A stretch of 64,000 nt of DNA from Alteraurantiacibacter hainanensis. Its GTDB lineage: Bacteria > Pseudomonadota > Alphaproteobacteria > Sphingomonadales > Sphingomonadaceae. The translations under genes and the position numbers were made by a program. Location of the stretch: assembly GCF_036321025.1 (NCBI RefSeq), contig NZ_JAZAPB010000002.1, positions 372,001-436,000 of the forward strand. Direction: 5' to 3'. The notes under the pieces are model-generated. The model saw only the letters and a list, made by a program, of their open reading frames with translations, was not told the DNA's origin and made no database searches. This document shows, one piece after another, positions 34,318 through 42,780 of this stretch (position 1 is its first letter; every line of letters starts with the position of its first letter).

Positions 34318-34782
34318 TCAGCCCGTCGCACGCGCGCAGTATTCCTCTACAGAAAGCGCGACTTCCTCGGGCGTGGGGCCCGTCTCGTCGGTCGCTTCGG
34401 CCTCTCGCTCGGCCTCGATCTCCTCCTCGATCGCGTCGACATCGATGAAGGTCGCGCGGCCCAGCGCCTTGTAGAGCTCGCGCTTGCGCTCCTCAGTGGC
34501 GTCGATGCGGGCCTGCAATTCGTCCTTCAGCTGCTGGTTGGCGCAGTTGGAGGCGATGATCTCCCCTTCGCTGCGGCTTTCATCCAGTGTCGAAATGTAC
34601 ATCACGTCAGGCCGCGCGGGCGGGGCGCGCTGGCTGTCGGGGATGAACAGCATGAACACGCAGAAGGTCGCGGCTATGGCCACGCCCATGATCTGCCAGC
34701 GATGCGGCGTCGGCTGCTTCCACTGGTCGTGAAAGTCCGTAATGGCACGGCGCGGCGAAACGCGGCGGAAAAAACCCTTCAT
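34318..34782 (-). CDS. Small single-pass membrane protein, unknown function
   Basis: A 154-residue protein with one membrane helix at about residues 32-48 (G-V-A-I-A-A-T-F-C-V-F-M-L-F-I-P). The N-terminus is basic (Arg-rich, cytoplasmic). The C-terminal part is charged, helical and periplasmic, with acidic E-E-E-I-E-A-E-R-E repeats near 110-125. I do not know a named family. It starts about 60 nt from the YgjP-like gene end and lies 2 nt before ribD on the same strand. It probably shares a transcript with ribD-ribE, but no functional link is evident. Confidence 0.75.
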   Translation of the reverse strand: MKGFFRRVSPRRAITDFHDQWKQPTPHRWQIMGVAIAATFCVFMLFIPDSQRAPPARPDVMYISTLDESRSEGEIIASNCANQQLKDELQARIDATEERKRELYKALGRATFIDVDAIEEEIEAEREAEATDETGPTPEEVALSVEEYCARATG

Positions 34783-34840
34783 GGCGGATAGGATAGGGAT
34801 GCGAAGCCGGTTTCGCCAGTGGCAGCGTCACGCAGAAGCG

Positions 34841-35575
34841 TCAGCCGAAGGCGGCGTAAAGCGAACGTCCCTCTCGTTTGAGCCAGCTGTCGGCCTTGTC
34901 CAGCCGACCCTCGAACAGATCGCCCAGCAGCGCGTGAAAGGCTGGCGAATGATCGAAATGGACAAGATGCGCCACCTCGTGCGCCACCACCGAACGGCGC
35001 ACCTCGTCGGGGGCCATGACCAGCCGCCAGTTGATGCGGATGCAGCGGCCCGATCGGTTGTCGCCCGAGCACGAGCCCCAGCGGCGCTGGGCGCGCGAGA
35101 GGCGCAGCTGCGGTGAGGGCAGGCCGGCGCGCTCGCAATAGAAGGCAAGGTCGTCGGCGCAAAGGCGATGCGCCTCTGCCTCCAGCCAGCGCCGTACGCG
35201 GCCTTCCAGGCCTTCCAGTGCGCCGCCGATCCGCACGATTTCACCATCGACCCAGGGTTTCCGTCCGGCGTCCCTGTCCCAGGCGAGGCGCACGGAAGCG
35301 CCGCGATAGGCGATCCGTTCCCCGTCGGCGATCGCGAGACGCCCTGGTACCTTGTCCAGCTGCGCGGCGATCCATTCGCCCCGCGCCTTCGCGAAAGCGA
35401 GGGCATCCAGGGTGCGCCCCCAGGTCGGCAGGGTAATCCGAACCTCGCTGCCGTCGGGCGACAGTCGCATGGTCAGCCGCTTGGCGCGGGCGTGGCGACG
35501 GATGGCGATGGGAAGGGTTTGTCCGCCAACCTCGATGGCGGGATTCTGGTGGTCGTCGCGCAACCAGTCGATCAT
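34841..35575 (-). CDS. YgjP-like M48-type metallopeptidase
   Basis: A 244-residue cytoplasmic protein of the YgjP/DUF45 metallopeptidase family. The zinc site is H199-E200-x-x-H203 in V-A-H-E-V-A-H-L, with further His in H-F-D-H-S-P-A-F-H. The R-R-W-G-S-C-S segment at about 165-170 is typical of the family. The start at 35575 (M-I-D-W-L-R) overlaps the YcgN-like stop by ATGA; an upstream extension is a shadow frame. The substrate is not known. Confidence 0.87.
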   Translation of the reverse strand: MIDWLRDDHQNPAIEVGGQTLPIAIRRHARAKRLTMRLSPDGSEVRITLPTWGRTLDALAFAKARGEWIAAQLDKVPGRLAIADGERIAYRGASVRLAWDRDAGRKPWVDGEIVRIGGALEGLEGRVRRWLEAEAHRLCADDLAFYCERAGLPSPQLRLSRAQRRWGSCSGDNRSGRCIRINWRLVMAPDEVRRSVVAHEVAHLVHFDHSPAFHALLGDLFEGRLDKADSWLKREGRSLYAAFG

Positions 35576-36039
35576 GCGTCCCCGCTCTCGCGTTCCATCG
35601 CGTCGTCCCATTCGACGACGTGATGTTCCAGCGGTCCGGCCACGGTCTCGCTGATGCACCTGCCTGCAACGCAGGCCCCCGCCTCGATCATCGCATCGCG
35701 GCTTCCGGTGAACAGGTGGTGCCAATCGGGCAGGGGCTTGCCCTCGGCGCGGCGCACGTAGGCGCAGCTGGCGGGCAGCCACGGCACCTGCTTCACCAGA
35801 CGCGGGGTCAGGCGCAGGCAATCGGGCACGAAGGCCTTGCGATGGCGATAGTCACGGCACTGCGCGGTGCCGGTGTCGAGCAGTTTGCAGGCGACGTTGG
35901 TCTCGGCGATCTCGCCGGTCTCCTCGTCCTCCAGCTTGTGCAGGCAGCACTTGCCGCAGCCGTCGCAAAGGGCTTCCCACTCGGCGCGGGTGAGCTCGTC
36001 TAGCTCGAGCTCCCAGAAGCGATCCCTTAGCGCACCCAT
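35572..36039 (-). CDS. YcgN/UPF0260-type cysteine-cluster protein
   Basis: A 155-residue protein with the family's Cys cluster: W-E-A-L-C-D-G-C-G-K-C-C-L-H-K-L at residues 20-35, then C-K-L-L-D, C-R-D-Y and C-L-R-L. Such clusters resemble zinc or iron-sulfur sites, but the function of the family is unclear. Its start lies inside the end of the Sco gene (13-nt overlap), and its stop overlaps the YgjP-like start, so Sco, YcgN and YgjP are co-transcribed. Confidence 0.87.
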   Translation of the reverse strand: MGALRDRFWELELDELTRAEWEALCDGCGKCCLHKLEDEETGEIAETNVACKLLDTGTAQCRDYRHRKAFVPDCLRLTPRLVKQVPWLPASCAYVRRAEGKPLPDWHHLFTGSRDAMIEAGACVAGRCISETVAGPLEHHVVEWDDAMERESGDA

Positions 36040-36629
36040 TTTTCCAGTTCCGCTGCCACGGCCTCCGCCGACTCCTCCACGGGGATCAGCGCCATCGGTT
36101 CGCCTTCCGGATCGACTAGGTAGCCGGTGCGCGAATGGTCCATCAGGTAATCGGCCTCGGCATCCGGATCCGTCTTGGCGTAATGGGCGAAGAAGGCCGA
36201 TGCTGCCGCCTCTATCTGCTCCGGCGATCCGGTGAGGCCGATCAGGTCTTCCGAAAAGGCCTGCGTATATTCGCCGACCTTCTCGGGCGTGTCGCGGGCA
36301 GGATCTATGGTGATGAAGATCGGCTGCACGTCGTCGGCGAGGCCCGGATTCTCCTCTGCAAAACGATCGTAGCCGCGCATCATGCGCTGCACGTCGAACG
36401 GGCAGACATCCGGGCAGTAGGCATAGCCGAAATAGACGAGCTGGTATTTCCCGGCGAAATCGCTGCTGCTGACAGGTTGCCCGCTTGAATCGACAAGCGC
36501 GTACTCGCCCGTCAGCGCGCTGCCGTAAAGCGGCGCGTCCGTGACAGGGGGCTGGCCGGAACCGCCGTCGCAGGCGGCAAGGGCCAGGGCGAGCACAAGG
36601 GAAGATGCGACCGAAATGCGTGCTGACAT
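36027..36629 (-). CDS. SCO1/SenC family copper chaperone
   Basis: A 200-residue Sco protein. A lipoprotein signal ends at A-A-C (Cys20). The copper motif C-P-D-V-C is at Cys72/Cys76, and the third ligand is likely His165 (M-D-H-S). The family delivers or reduces copper for the CuA site of cytochrome c oxidase in the periplasm. The start at 36629 gives the proper signal; the open frame goes further upstream. It is divergent from the ankyrin gene, with a 94-nt gap. Confidence 0.92.
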   Translation of the reverse strand: MSARISVASSLVLALALAACDGGSGQPPVTDAPLYGSALTGEYALVDSSGQPVSSSDFAGKYQLVYFGYAYCPDVCPFDVQRMMRGYDRFAEENPGLADDVQPIFITIDPARDTPEKVGEYTQAFSEDLIGLTGSPEQIEAAASAFFAHYAKTDPDAEADYLMDHSRTGYLVDPEGEPMALIPVEESAEAVAAELEKWVR

Positions 36630-36723
36630 GACGAAGCGTTCATGCTCTGCTAACGCGCAACAGGCAAGCAGAGTCCCGCAGATCAACGGGGCTTTTGCGC
36701 AAATTTTGGACAGGAGTAAGGAC

Positions 36724-37341
36724 GTGGCTCGCGCCTCCTTTCGAAAGATATTCCTTGCGGCAGCCGGATTTGCCGCCCTTGGGCTGGCCATGCCGGCGGG
36801 GGCCCAGCTCTATTCCGAAGGGTACGAATTCCTCCAGGCGGTGAAGAACCGCGAGGGTGAGGACGCCACCGAGATGCTGAATGCGCCGGGATCCACCGTG
36901 GTGAATGCCCGCGATGTCAGCTCGGGCGAAACGGGACTGCACATTACCGTGGCGCGGCGCGACCTGACCTGGACCAAGTTCCTGCTGCAGGAAGGCGCCA
37001 ATCCCAATATCGCCGACAATCGTGGCCGCACCCCGCTGATCGCAGCGGCGCAGATCGGTTTCGTCGAGGGCGTGCAGGCGCTGGTGGACGCAGGCGCGCG
37101 GCTTGATATCGCCAACGAGACAGGCGAGACTCCGCTAATTGCGGCCGTCCACGCCCGCAACATCCCGCTTATCGAAGTGCTGGTGAAGGCCGGCGCCGAT
37201 CCCGACCGCGCCGACAACGCCGGCCGCACCGCGCGCGACTATGCCGGCATGCCCGGCGTTTCGGCGCGGGTGATGAACGCGATCGAGCGCAATGAAGAAG
37301 CGAGCGACGGCGAGACCCGAACTTACGGACCGGTATTCTGA
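36724..37341 (+). CDS. Exported ankyrin-repeat protein
   Basis: A 205-residue protein. A signal peptide (to about P-A-G-A-Q, residue 28) precedes three to four ankyrin repeats (S-G-E-T-G-L-H-I-T-V, G-R-T-P-L-I-A-A-A, G-E-T-P-L-I-A-A-V, G-R-T-A-R-D-Y-A). The start is GTG 36724 behind an aggag site. Ankyrin repeats mediate protein binding; the partner is unknown. The stop overlaps the COQ9 gene (TGATG), so they are probably co-translated. Confidence 0.88.
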   Translation: MARASFRKIFLAAAGFAALGLAMPAGAQLYSEGYEFLQAVKNREGEDATEMLNAPGSTVVNARDVSSGETGLHITVARRDLTWTKFLLQEGANPNIADNRGRTPLIAAAQIGFVEGVQALVDAGARLDIANETGETPLIAAVHARNIPLIEVLVKAGADPDRADNAGRTARDYAGMPGVSARVMNAIERNEEASDGETRTYGPVF

Positions 37342-38006
37342 TGGCAACAAGCGACCTGAACGATCTCACGCTCGACGAACTGCGTGTCGCGCTGGCGCCC
37401 GAAATCGCCATGGCGGCGATGTTCGACGGCTGGAGCGATGCCGCGCTGGTTTCCGCGGCGGAGGCGAAGGGCGTCGCTCCGGCAGTCGCGCGGCTGGCTT
37501 TCAAGGGCGGCGCGATGGACATGATCGATGCCTGGGTGGCCTCGGTCGACGCGCGGATGCAGGCCGAGTTCGCTGACGGACGGCTCGACAACATGCCGAT
37601 TCGCGAAAAAATCCGTTCACTGGTGTGGTTCCGCCTGCAGGCGATCGAGGGGCTGGAAGAATCGCTGCGCCGGGCCATGGCAATCCAGGCGATGCCGCAG
37701 AACGTGCCCGCTGCGCTGAAGCAGGGATGGTCCAGCGCGGACAAGATGTGGCGGCTGGCCGGCGATACGGCGACGGATTACAACCACTACACCAAGCGTG
37801 CGATCCTCGGCTCCATCTACGGCGCGACACTGGCCGTGTTCGTCGACGATGACAGCGAAGACAAGCAGGAGACCGCGGCATTCCTCGACCGGCGCATCGA
37901 AGGCGTGATGAAGTTCGAGAAGGCCAAGGCGCAGTTCCTCGGCAGGGATCGCGAGCATTTCGATGTGGCCCGTTTCCTCGGGCGATTGCGCTATCCGCAG
38001 AACTGA
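37341..38006 (+). CDS. COQ9 family protein
   Basis: A 221-residue protein with COQ9 family features: an N-terminal helical region resembling TetR regulators and a C-terminal D-D-D-S-E-D-K-Q-E-T-A-A-F-L-D-R-R-I-E segment. COQ9 is a lipid-binding partner of the ubiquinone hydroxylase COQ7. In this alphaproteobacterium it probably helps ubiquinone synthesis (from family knowledge). It shares one base with the stop of the ankyrin gene. Confidence 0.9.
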   Translation: MATSDLNDLTLDELRVALAPEIAMAAMFDGWSDAALVSAAEAKGVAPAVARLAFKGGAMDMIDAWVASVDARMQAEFADGRLDNMPIREKIRSLVWFRLQAIEGLEESLRRAMAIQAMPQNVPAALKQGWSSADKMWRLAGDTATDYNHYTKRAILGSIYGATLAVFVDDDSEDKQETAAFLDRRIEGVMKFEKAKAQFLGRDREHFDVARFLGRLRYPQN

Positions 38007-38018
38007 CTGCATTTTCCT

Positions 38019-38038
38019 AATGCGAAGCAGTTGCAATT
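38019..38038. promoter_or_regulatory. Possible Fur-like site upstream of feoA
   Basis: The 20-mer AATGCGAAGCAGTTGCAATT contains an imperfect dyad (TGCGA with T-TGCA) 28-47 nt before feoA. It resembles the TGCGAAT/ATTCGCA-type Fur boxes of related bacteria, but three central pairs do not match, so confidence is low. Confidence 0.3.
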
Positions 38039-38065
38039 AGCGTCCGCCCGTGGCACCCGCACGGC

Positions 38066-38317
38066 GTGGACGAACATCCGACCCTCGACACCCTGCCTCC
38101 GCTGACCCGCGCCGAGATCATCGCCGTAGACTGGAGCGCGCTCGCCCCTGACGAAGCCAAGCGCCTGCGCGCTCTCGGCATCGACGAAGGCGCGCGCGTT
38201 GCCATCGCCCATCGCGGCATCTTCGCCGGACGCGATCCCATTGCCCTGATCGTGGGGCGCATGACGGTCGCGGTGCGCCGCGTCCACGCCCGCGCCATGT
38301 CGGTGAAACTGGTATGA
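38066..38317 (+). CDS. feoA: Ferrous iron transport protein A
   Basis: An 83-residue SH3-like FeoA protein: L-R-A-L-G-I-D-E-G-A-R-V-A-I-A-H-R-G is the family core. The start is GTG at 38066; no strong ribosome site is seen. The stop overlaps the feoB ATG by 4 nt. FeoA is a small cytoplasmic partner of the FeoB Fe(II) transporter. Confidence 0.88.
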   Translation: MDEHPTLDTLPPLTRAEIIAVDWSALAPDEAKRLRALGIDEGARVAIAHRGIFAGRDPIALIVGRMTVAVRRVHARAMSVKLV

Positions 38318-40161
38318 GCAGGCTTCGCACCGCAGCCCTCGTCGGCAATCCCAACGCCGGGAAAAGCGCCCTGTTCAATGCGCTGACCGGCGCTCGGCAG
38401 AAGATCGCCAACTATCCCGGCGTCACCGTGGAGCGCAAGGCGGGCCGCATGTTCCTGCCGTCGGGCGAGCCGGTCGAACTGATCGACCTGCCCGGCTCCT
38501 ATTCTCTCGACGCAGCCAGCCCGGACGAGGAAGTGACCCGGCAGGTCATCCAGGGCGAGTTTCCCGGCGAGGCGGTGCCCGATGTGCTGGTGGTGGTGGT
38601 GGATGCCGCCAACCTCGAACAGCACCTGGTCTTCGCGCAGGAACTGATCGCGCTGGGCCGCCCGACGGTCATCGCGCTCAACATGATCGACATGGCGGAG
38701 CGCGACGGGCTGGTGCTGGATGCGGACGCCCTTTCCGCTGCGCTCGGCGTGCCGGTGGTGTCCACCGTGGCCGTGCGCAAGCGCGGCGTCGATGCGCTGG
38801 TCGAAGCATTGGCGAGTGCGGAAGACCAGGACTTCTCGAAGCGGCACGAGGTTGCCGGACAGTCCCTGCCCGAACGGCGGCTGGCCGCGCGCAACATGGC
38901 CAAGGGCGCGATCCTTTCGGAAAGCGGCAAGTACCGCCTGCATGCCAGCCTCGACAAGGTGCTGCTGCATCCCTGGCTCGGCCCGCCGATCCTGTTCGCA
39001 CTGCTGTTCGTGATCTTCCAGGCGGTGTTTGCCTGGGCCACACCCTTTGCCGATGCGCTGGACGCCGGCATCACCGCGCTGATCGGCGTGGTGGAAGGCG
39101 TGCTTCCCGAGGGGTTCGTGCGCGATTTCATTACCGAAGGCGTGCTGACCGGCGTCGGCAGCGTCGTCGTCTTTCTGCCGCAGATTGTCATCCTGTTCGC
39201 CTTCATCCTGGCGATGGAGCAATCGGGCTACATGGCCCGCGCGGCCTTCATCATGGACCGGCTGATGGCCTATGTGGGCCTGTCGGGCCGCAGCTTCATC
39301 CCGCTGCTGTCCAGCTTCGCCTGCGCCATCCCCGGCATCATGGCGACGCGTGCGATCGCCGATCCCAAGGACCGGCTGACCACCATCCTGGTGGCGCCGC
39401 TGATGACCTGTTCGGCGCGGTTGCCCGTCTATGCCGTGATCATCGCCGCTTTCATTCCCGCGACCACGGTCGGACCGGGCATCGGGCTTCAGGGCCTCGT
39501 CCTGTTCGCGCTCTACATCGCCGGCATCATCGGGGCGATGGCGGTGGCGCTGGTGCTGCGCCGCACGGCGACCAAGGGCGGGGCGAGCGGCTTCATCATG
39601 GAATTGCCGCGTTACCAGATGCCGCCGGTGCGCGACCTGCTCATCGGCCTGTGGCAGCGCGCCTGGGTCTTTCTGCGGCGCGCGGGCACCATCATCTTTG
39701 CCGCCACCATCGCGCTGTGGATCCTGCTAAGCTTCCCCCAGGCGGAGCCGGGCGAGAACCAGGTCGACGTCAGCATCGCCGGACAGGTGGCGGACGGGCT
39801 GCACGTCGTGCTGGAACCCATCGGCTTCAATCGCGAGATCAGCCTGGCGCTGATCCCCGCCATGGCCGCGCGCGAGGTGGCTGTTTCCGCGCTGGCGACA
39901 ACCTATGCCGTGGAGGGCGCCGACGAGGAGGAAGAGGCCCAGGGCCTGATCCCGCGTCTGCAATCGGGCTGGAGCCTGCCGACAGCGCTCGCCTTCCTCG
40001 CCTGGTTCGTGTTCGCCCCGCAGTGCATCTCCACCCTTGCGGTCGCCAAGCGCGAGACGAACGGGTGGAAGTGGCCGGCCTTCATGGTCGTCTACCTGTT
40101 CGGGCTTGCCTATGTCTTCGCCGGGCTGACCTACTGGAGCGCGGTGGCGCTGGGCCTTTAG
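38314..40161 (+). CDS. feoB: Ferrous iron transporter B
   Basis: A 615-residue Fe(II) permease. The N-terminal G-protein domain has G1 G-N-P-N-A-G-K-S (11-18) and G3 D-L-P-G-S-Y-S-L. The membrane domain has two Gate motifs, including S-F-A-C-A-I-P-G-I near 330. It imports ferrous iron across the inner membrane. It is shorter than E. coli FeoB (~770), which is common in alphaproteobacteria. FeoC is not seen. Confidence 0.95.
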   Translation: MSRLRTAALVGNPNAGKSALFNALTGARQKIANYPGVTVERKAGRMFLPSGEPVELIDLPGSYSLDAASPDEEVTRQVIQGEFPGEAVPDVLVVVVDAANLEQHLVFAQELIALGRPTVIALNMIDMAERDGLVLDADALSAALGVPVVSTVAVRKRGVDALVEALASAEDQDFSKRHEVAGQSLPERRLAARNMAKGAILSESGKYRLHASLDKVLLHPWLGPPILFALLFVIFQAVFAWATPFADALDAGITALIGVVEGVLPEGFVRDFITEGVLTGVGSVVVFLPQIVILFAFILAMEQSGYMARAAFIMDRLMAYVGLSGRSFIPLLSSFACAIPGIMATRAIADPKDRLTTILVAPLMTCSARLPVYAVIIAAFIPATTVGPGIGLQGLVLFALYIAGIIGAMAVALVLRRTATKGGASGFIMELPRYQMPPVRDLLIGLWQRAWVFLRRAGTIIFAATIALWILLSFPQAEPGENQVDVSIAGQVADGLHVVLEPIGFNREISLALIPAMAAREVAVSALATTYAVEGADEEEEAQGLIPRLQSGWSLPTALAFLAWFVFAPQCISTLAVAKRETNGWKWPAFMVVYLFGLAYVFAGLTYWSAVALGL

Positions 40162-40275
40162 CGCCCACCGGCGCCGAAAAGCCGATCGGTTGTGGAGATA
40201 ACTGCGCCCCCGGGGGTGGCGACTCGCCTACCCCTTCGATAAGCCATTGCCCGCAACGAAAGAGGAATGTGATTC

Positions 40276-40803
40276 ATGGCGGGTAGTCTCAACAAGGTGA
40301 TGCTGATCGGCAATCTCGGGCAGGACCCGGAAGTCCGCAGCTTCCAGAACGGCGGCAAGGTGTGCAACCTGCGCATCGCCACCAGCGAGACGTGGAAGGA
40401 CAAGGAAGGCCAGCGGCAGGAAAAGACCGAATGGCACACCGTCGCGATCTTTTCCGAAGGCCTTGTCCGCGTGTGCGAGAACTACCTGAAGAAGGGCTCC
40501 AAGGTCTACATCGAAGGCCAGTTGCAGACCCGCAAGTGGCAGGACCAGAACGGGCAGGACCGCTACTCCACCGAAATCGTGTTGCGCGGTTTCAACGGCA
40601 CGCTGGTGATGCTCGACGGTCGCGGTGAAGGCGGCGGCGGTGGCGGCGGCAACTTCGGCGGCGGCCAGCGCGGCGGCGGTGGAGGCGGCTTTGGCGGCGG
40701 TGCGGCCGGCGGTGGAGGCGGCTTCGGCGGCGGCAACCAGGGCGGCGGATCGTCCGGCGGCGGCTCCAACTACGACGACCTGGACGACGACATCCCGTTC
40801 TGA
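40276..40803 (+). CDS. ssb: Single-stranded DNA-binding protein
   Basis: A 175-residue SSB. The OB fold starts M-A-G-S-L-N-K-V-M-L-I-G-N-L-G-Q-D-P-E-V. A glycine-rich linker (about 118-160) is made of repeated G-G-G-F-G-G-G units. The acidic tip ends D-D-D-I-P-F, the partner-binding tail. It coats ssDNA in replication and repair. The 40804-40990 gap after it holds nothing I can call. Confidence 0.97.
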   Translation: MAGSLNKVMLIGNLGQDPEVRSFQNGGKVCNLRIATSETWKDKEGQRQEKTEWHTVAIFSEGLVRVCENYLKKGSKVYIEGQLQTRKWQDQNGQDRYSTEIVLRGFNGTLVMLDGRGEGGGGGGGNFGGGQRGGGGGGFGGGAAGGGGGFGGGNQGGGSSGGGSNYDDLDDDIPF

Positions 40804-40993
40804 GCCGACCGGTCACGATGTTGACGATGGCCTTTCGGCGCGAAGTGGCCGTTCCTTGCGGGTTTGCGATCTAACACGAAGTTGACACCGTGCGCGTGGC
40901 AGCGCGCGGCGGAGCGCATGTTTGCTTCCGGTCCGCAAGCGGCCCTTGGCGCTATCGCCCGTCTCCGAGATTAGCCTGCCGTCAGCGAGCGAA

Positions 40994-41188
40994 TCAGGAC
41001 AGTTCCAGGTTGGCCCGCGCGCGGTCGATCGTGCAGAGTTTCCTGTCGTAGCGCCAAAGCTCGGCGTAGCCGTCCGAGGCTTGCTCATGGGCGAATATCA
41101 GAGCCGCACTTATGTCTTCGGCATCAAACGCGATTGTCTGATCGTCTTCCGTCTTGCTTGCGAAGAATTTCAGTCGATAGCGGGGCAT
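40994..41188 (-). CDS. Small conserved-looking protein, unknown function
   Basis: A 64-residue protein, M-P-R-Y-R-L-K-F-F-A-S to R-A-N-L-E-L-S. A strong ribosome site (CTGGAGG) lies 8-9 nt before the ATG at 41188; the open frame extends further to 41422, where no ribosome site supports it. The pattern (Y-R-L-x-F, D-D, F-D-x-E-D, A-x-x-F-A, E-L-W) is like small hypothetical proteins common in sphingomonads. Function unknown. Confidence 0.65.
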   Translation of the reverse strand: MPRYRLKFFASKTEDDQTIAFDAEDISAALIFAHEQASDGYAELWRYDRKLCTIDRARANLELS

Positions 41189-41327
41189 AAATCGGACCTC
41201 CAGGAACCACATGTCCGCTCGCCTGATCGTCGCCGAATTTGCAACGACGATGACTATTTGTCGGATTCGTGACGGAAGGTTGCCGGTGCGCTTCCTGCCC
41301 TCTCGCAAGACGAGCCGGACGAGGATC

Positions 41328-42152
41328 TCATCTTCTGCCTTCGAGCCATACCCGTCGGTTGGGAAAATCCGTCGTGATGAGGAAGTTGCGCAGAAGTGCG
41401 ACACCGACGTTCGCCGGAACATTCATTCCCTCGGAAACGTGCGCCCTGACGTTCAGGAAGGTCTGCCCGGCGAACGTGAGTTCGGGAACATAGACAACCA
41501 GCCGCCCGGTCGCTCCGCCGATGCCACCCGCGGGCTCCACACCAACCGGTTCAAGCCGCAGCCGCTGCGCCAGATCGGCTGAGATCAGGAGGCCGGACCC
41601 GTTGCCCAGGTCGAAGTCCGCCGGAACCGTGGTCTCGTTGCCGAATGTCACCGGGATCGTCTCGATGCCATGAGCCGCGGTGAGCGCTAGCTCGGCGCCT
41701 TCGGTCGCCGCTGACTCGGGGGCCCAGGCAATCGAGCCGCCTTCTATGTCGAGGAAGACCCGTCCGGCGTCGAACAGTTCGCGCCCCATGATCATCGGAA
41801 CGGGTGATTTAACGAGCCGACGCTCGATGTCCGAAAGATCCATTACGGCGGAAACTGGCAGCGCGATCTCTCGCCCAAGAGCGATAACCGACATTCCTTC
41901 CACCAGCTCGGCAGTCGTCGAGCCCGCGCCGGTTCCCCTCGCGGTTACTTCTTCTCCTGCACCGATCCCTATGCTTTCGGCGAACGCGCTGTTGAAGACC
42001 GTGACTTCCGCCCCGCTATCGAGAAGCGCTCTCGTCCGAACACCATCGACGGAAGCAGGCAGGAACAGGCGATCGCCCTCGACGATCAACTCTTCTGCCT
42101 GAGCGGGTAGGGCCGTGCATGTCAGCAACAGAGCCAGTGTGAGCCATTTCAT
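41328..42152 (-). CDS. Exported retropepsin-like aspartyl protease, single intact DSG motif
   Basis: A 274-residue protein with a signal peptide (to P-A-Q-A-E, ~20). The first retropepsin-like domain has A-L-L-D45-S-G-A-E. A second related half carries F-D181-L-G-N-G-S-G, a degenerate version of the motif. The protein thus looks like a pseudo-two-domain aspartyl protease where one half is partly lost. It is similar in layout to the gene at 53951-54952. Substrate unknown; it is alone on its strand with a DUF177 gene about 100 nt upstream. Confidence 0.82.
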   Translation of the reverse strand: MKWLTLALLLTCTALPAQAEELIVEGDRLFLPASVDGVRTRALLDSGAEVTVFNSAFAESIGIGAGEEVTARGTGAGSTTAELVEGMSVIALGREIALPVSAVMDLSDIERRLVKSPVPMIMGRELFDAGRVFLDIEGGSIAWAPESAATEGAELALTAAHGIETIPVTFGNETTVPADFDLGNGSGLLISADLAQRLRLEPVGVEPAGGIGGATGRLVVYVPELTFAGQTFLNVRAHVSEGMNVPANVGVALLRNFLITTDFPNRRVWLEGRR

Positions 42153-42252
42153 GAGCCGCCACTAGCCCGGCCGGCCTGGGCAGCAAGATGCTATCGACTA
42201 ACGACTTTACCAGCATGTCGAGCGATTTGGGATCCGCTTGCGACACCGGCGG

Positions 42253-42780
42253 CTAGCTGCCTTTCAGGCCTCTCAGCGCATCGGCCAGCGGGCCGTCGGC
42301 CTCGCCTTCCTCCACCAGACCGTGGCGGCGGCGTGCCTCGTCGGCAGCCGGGCCGGTGGCAAAGGGATCGATGGCGAGCGCCAGGCTTTGCGCCACCGCT
42401 TCGCCGAGATCGAGCGTGGTGCCCTCGTAGCCGATCTCGTCGAGGTCTTCCTTGTCCAGTTCGATCTCCTCGTCCTCCTCGGCGGCTTCCAGCGTGGCGG
42501 CGGGGACGAAGCGCAGGGCCACCGGCTCCTCGATCGCCATCGGCAGGTCCTCGCCGGAAACGGCGCAGGGCTGTACCCACTCAGTGGTGAGCACGCCTTC
42601 CGCCGCAATGGCATCGCCGTCCGCCTCCAGCGAGAGCGTGGCCGCCAGCCTGGCGATTGCAACCAGGCCGAAACGCTGCGCCAGCGCGGCGCGTTCGTCC
42701 GCGTCGGCTTCCAGCGTCACGGGGTCTGCCGTGATGCCGCGGATATCGAAGGGGCGGGAAAATTCGGGCGCGTCGCTCAT
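42253..42780 (-). CDS. DUF177 (YceD-like) protein
   Basis: A 175-residue protein with the family's acidic, Ala/Glu-rich pattern. A C-A-V-S-G cysteine segment lies near residue 75, and an E-E-D-E-E-I-E-L-D cluster lies in the middle. YceD proteins are linked to the rpmF-plsX region and to 23S rRNA accumulation in other bacteria. No rpmF or plsX is near here. The start at 42780 overlaps the bc1 chaperone stop as ATGA. Confidence 0.85.
   Translation of the reverse strand: MSDAPEFSRPFDIRGITADPVTLEADADERAALAQRFGLVAIARLAATLSLEADGDAIAAEGVLTTEWVQPCAVSGEDLPMAIEEPVALRFVPAATLEAAEEDEEIELDKEDLDEIGYEGTTLDLGEAVAQSLALAIDPFATGPAADEARRRHGLVEEGEADGPLADALRGLKGS

Noticed and set aside
36645..36673. 7-bp inverted repeat (CTCTGCT / AGCAGAG) between the Sco and ankyrin genes
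   Set aside because: Short arms with a 15-nt spacer are expected by chance at this GC content, and no regulator is linked.
40625..40770. Repetitive GGCGGC tract that could be taken as a tandem repeat array or CRISPR
   Set aside because: It encodes the glycine-rich linker of SSB; the units are short and without spacers.
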